From: Pseudomonas kermanshahensis
GTDB lineage: Bacteria > Pseudomonadota > Gammaproteobacteria > Pseudomonadales > Pseudomonadaceae
NCBI RefSeq assembly: GCF_014269205.2
Contig: NZ_JABWRY020000001.1
Span: 2,418,001-2,482,000, forward strand
DNA length: 64,000 nucleotides
Direction: 5' to 3'
The notes beneath the pieces are model-generated. The model did no database searches. It was given only the letters and a program-made list of their open reading frames with translations, and was not told the origin of the DNA. Positions within the stretch are counted from its first letter, which is position 1. Each line of letters opens with the position of its first letter. Position numbers and translations under genes: made by a program. This document shows, piece by piece, positions 63,920 through 64,000 of the stretch.

Positions 63920-64000
63920 GATGGTTATCTCTCTTGTCATGGCAGGGCCCCTTGGCGCCTTGGCGACCAGGGGCGGCATCGGTCAGAACGAGCGTGGCAA

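Overview
The window looks like a chromosomal segment of a fluorescent Pseudomonas, most likely of the P. putida group. The evidence is high GC coding sequence, many REP palindromes of the P. putida type, a DUF1652 protein (a Pseudomonas family), and a complete 2-ketogluconate locus (gluconate dehydrogenase, ptxS, kguE-K-T-D) with three perfect PtxS boxes. No rRNA, tRNA or CRISPR array was seen.

Positions 1-16350 hold two nutrient-scavenging clusters. On the minus strand (9239 to 72) a LysR regulator precedes a seven-gene run: acyl-CoA-dehydrogenase-like flavoprotein, D-2-hydroxyacid dehydrogenase, class II aldolase, and a complete peptide/opine-type ABC importer. The rest is a LacI regulator facing a TonB receptor, then an NtaA/DszA-type flavin monooxygenase, an aldo/keto reductase and an SsuA-like binding protein. 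Both look like uptake plus oxidative breakdown of organosulfur or similar compounds; the substrates are not known.

Positions 16350-23450 are mostly housekeeping genes (GNAT, LysE-type exporter, hydrolase, pirin, DUF1652, Yip1, AlkB) followed by an IS110/IS1111-type insertion sequence.

Positions 23460-29010 form a four-gene minus-strand operon: two paralogous exported proteins, a CsgB-like nucleator and a very long CsgA-like curlin, ending in a clear terminator. No csgE, csgF or csgG lies in the window.

Positions 29230-38630 form an orphan type VI secretion island, read on the minus strand as VgrG, DUF4123 adaptor, VasX-like effector and DUF6708 protein. The DUF6708 gene then recurs twice more, and each extra copy is preceded by a collapsed relic of the effector gene that keeps its first codons and last bases. 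The effector itself has two opposite frameshifts at the junction between its GC-rich delivery part and AT-rich membrane tail. This array of retained putative immunity genes with shrunken effectors is the most interesting feature of the window.

Positions 39100-50180 carry two envelope phosphatases (PAP2 and Ais-like), then periplasmic gluconate oxidation and the PtxS-controlled kgu genes. Positions 50200-56920 carry a secreted endonuclease, a BCCT carrier with a two-component Rieske demethylase for a quaternary amine, and an MFS carrier. Positions 57100-58350 are a decay zone with remnants of an aminotransferase and an AGCS symporter, and a 230-bp nested palindrome. Positions 58389-63919 hold an aldo/keto reductase, LysR and TetR regulators, and a CaiB-MaoC-CitE trio resembling the itaconate degradation enzymes.
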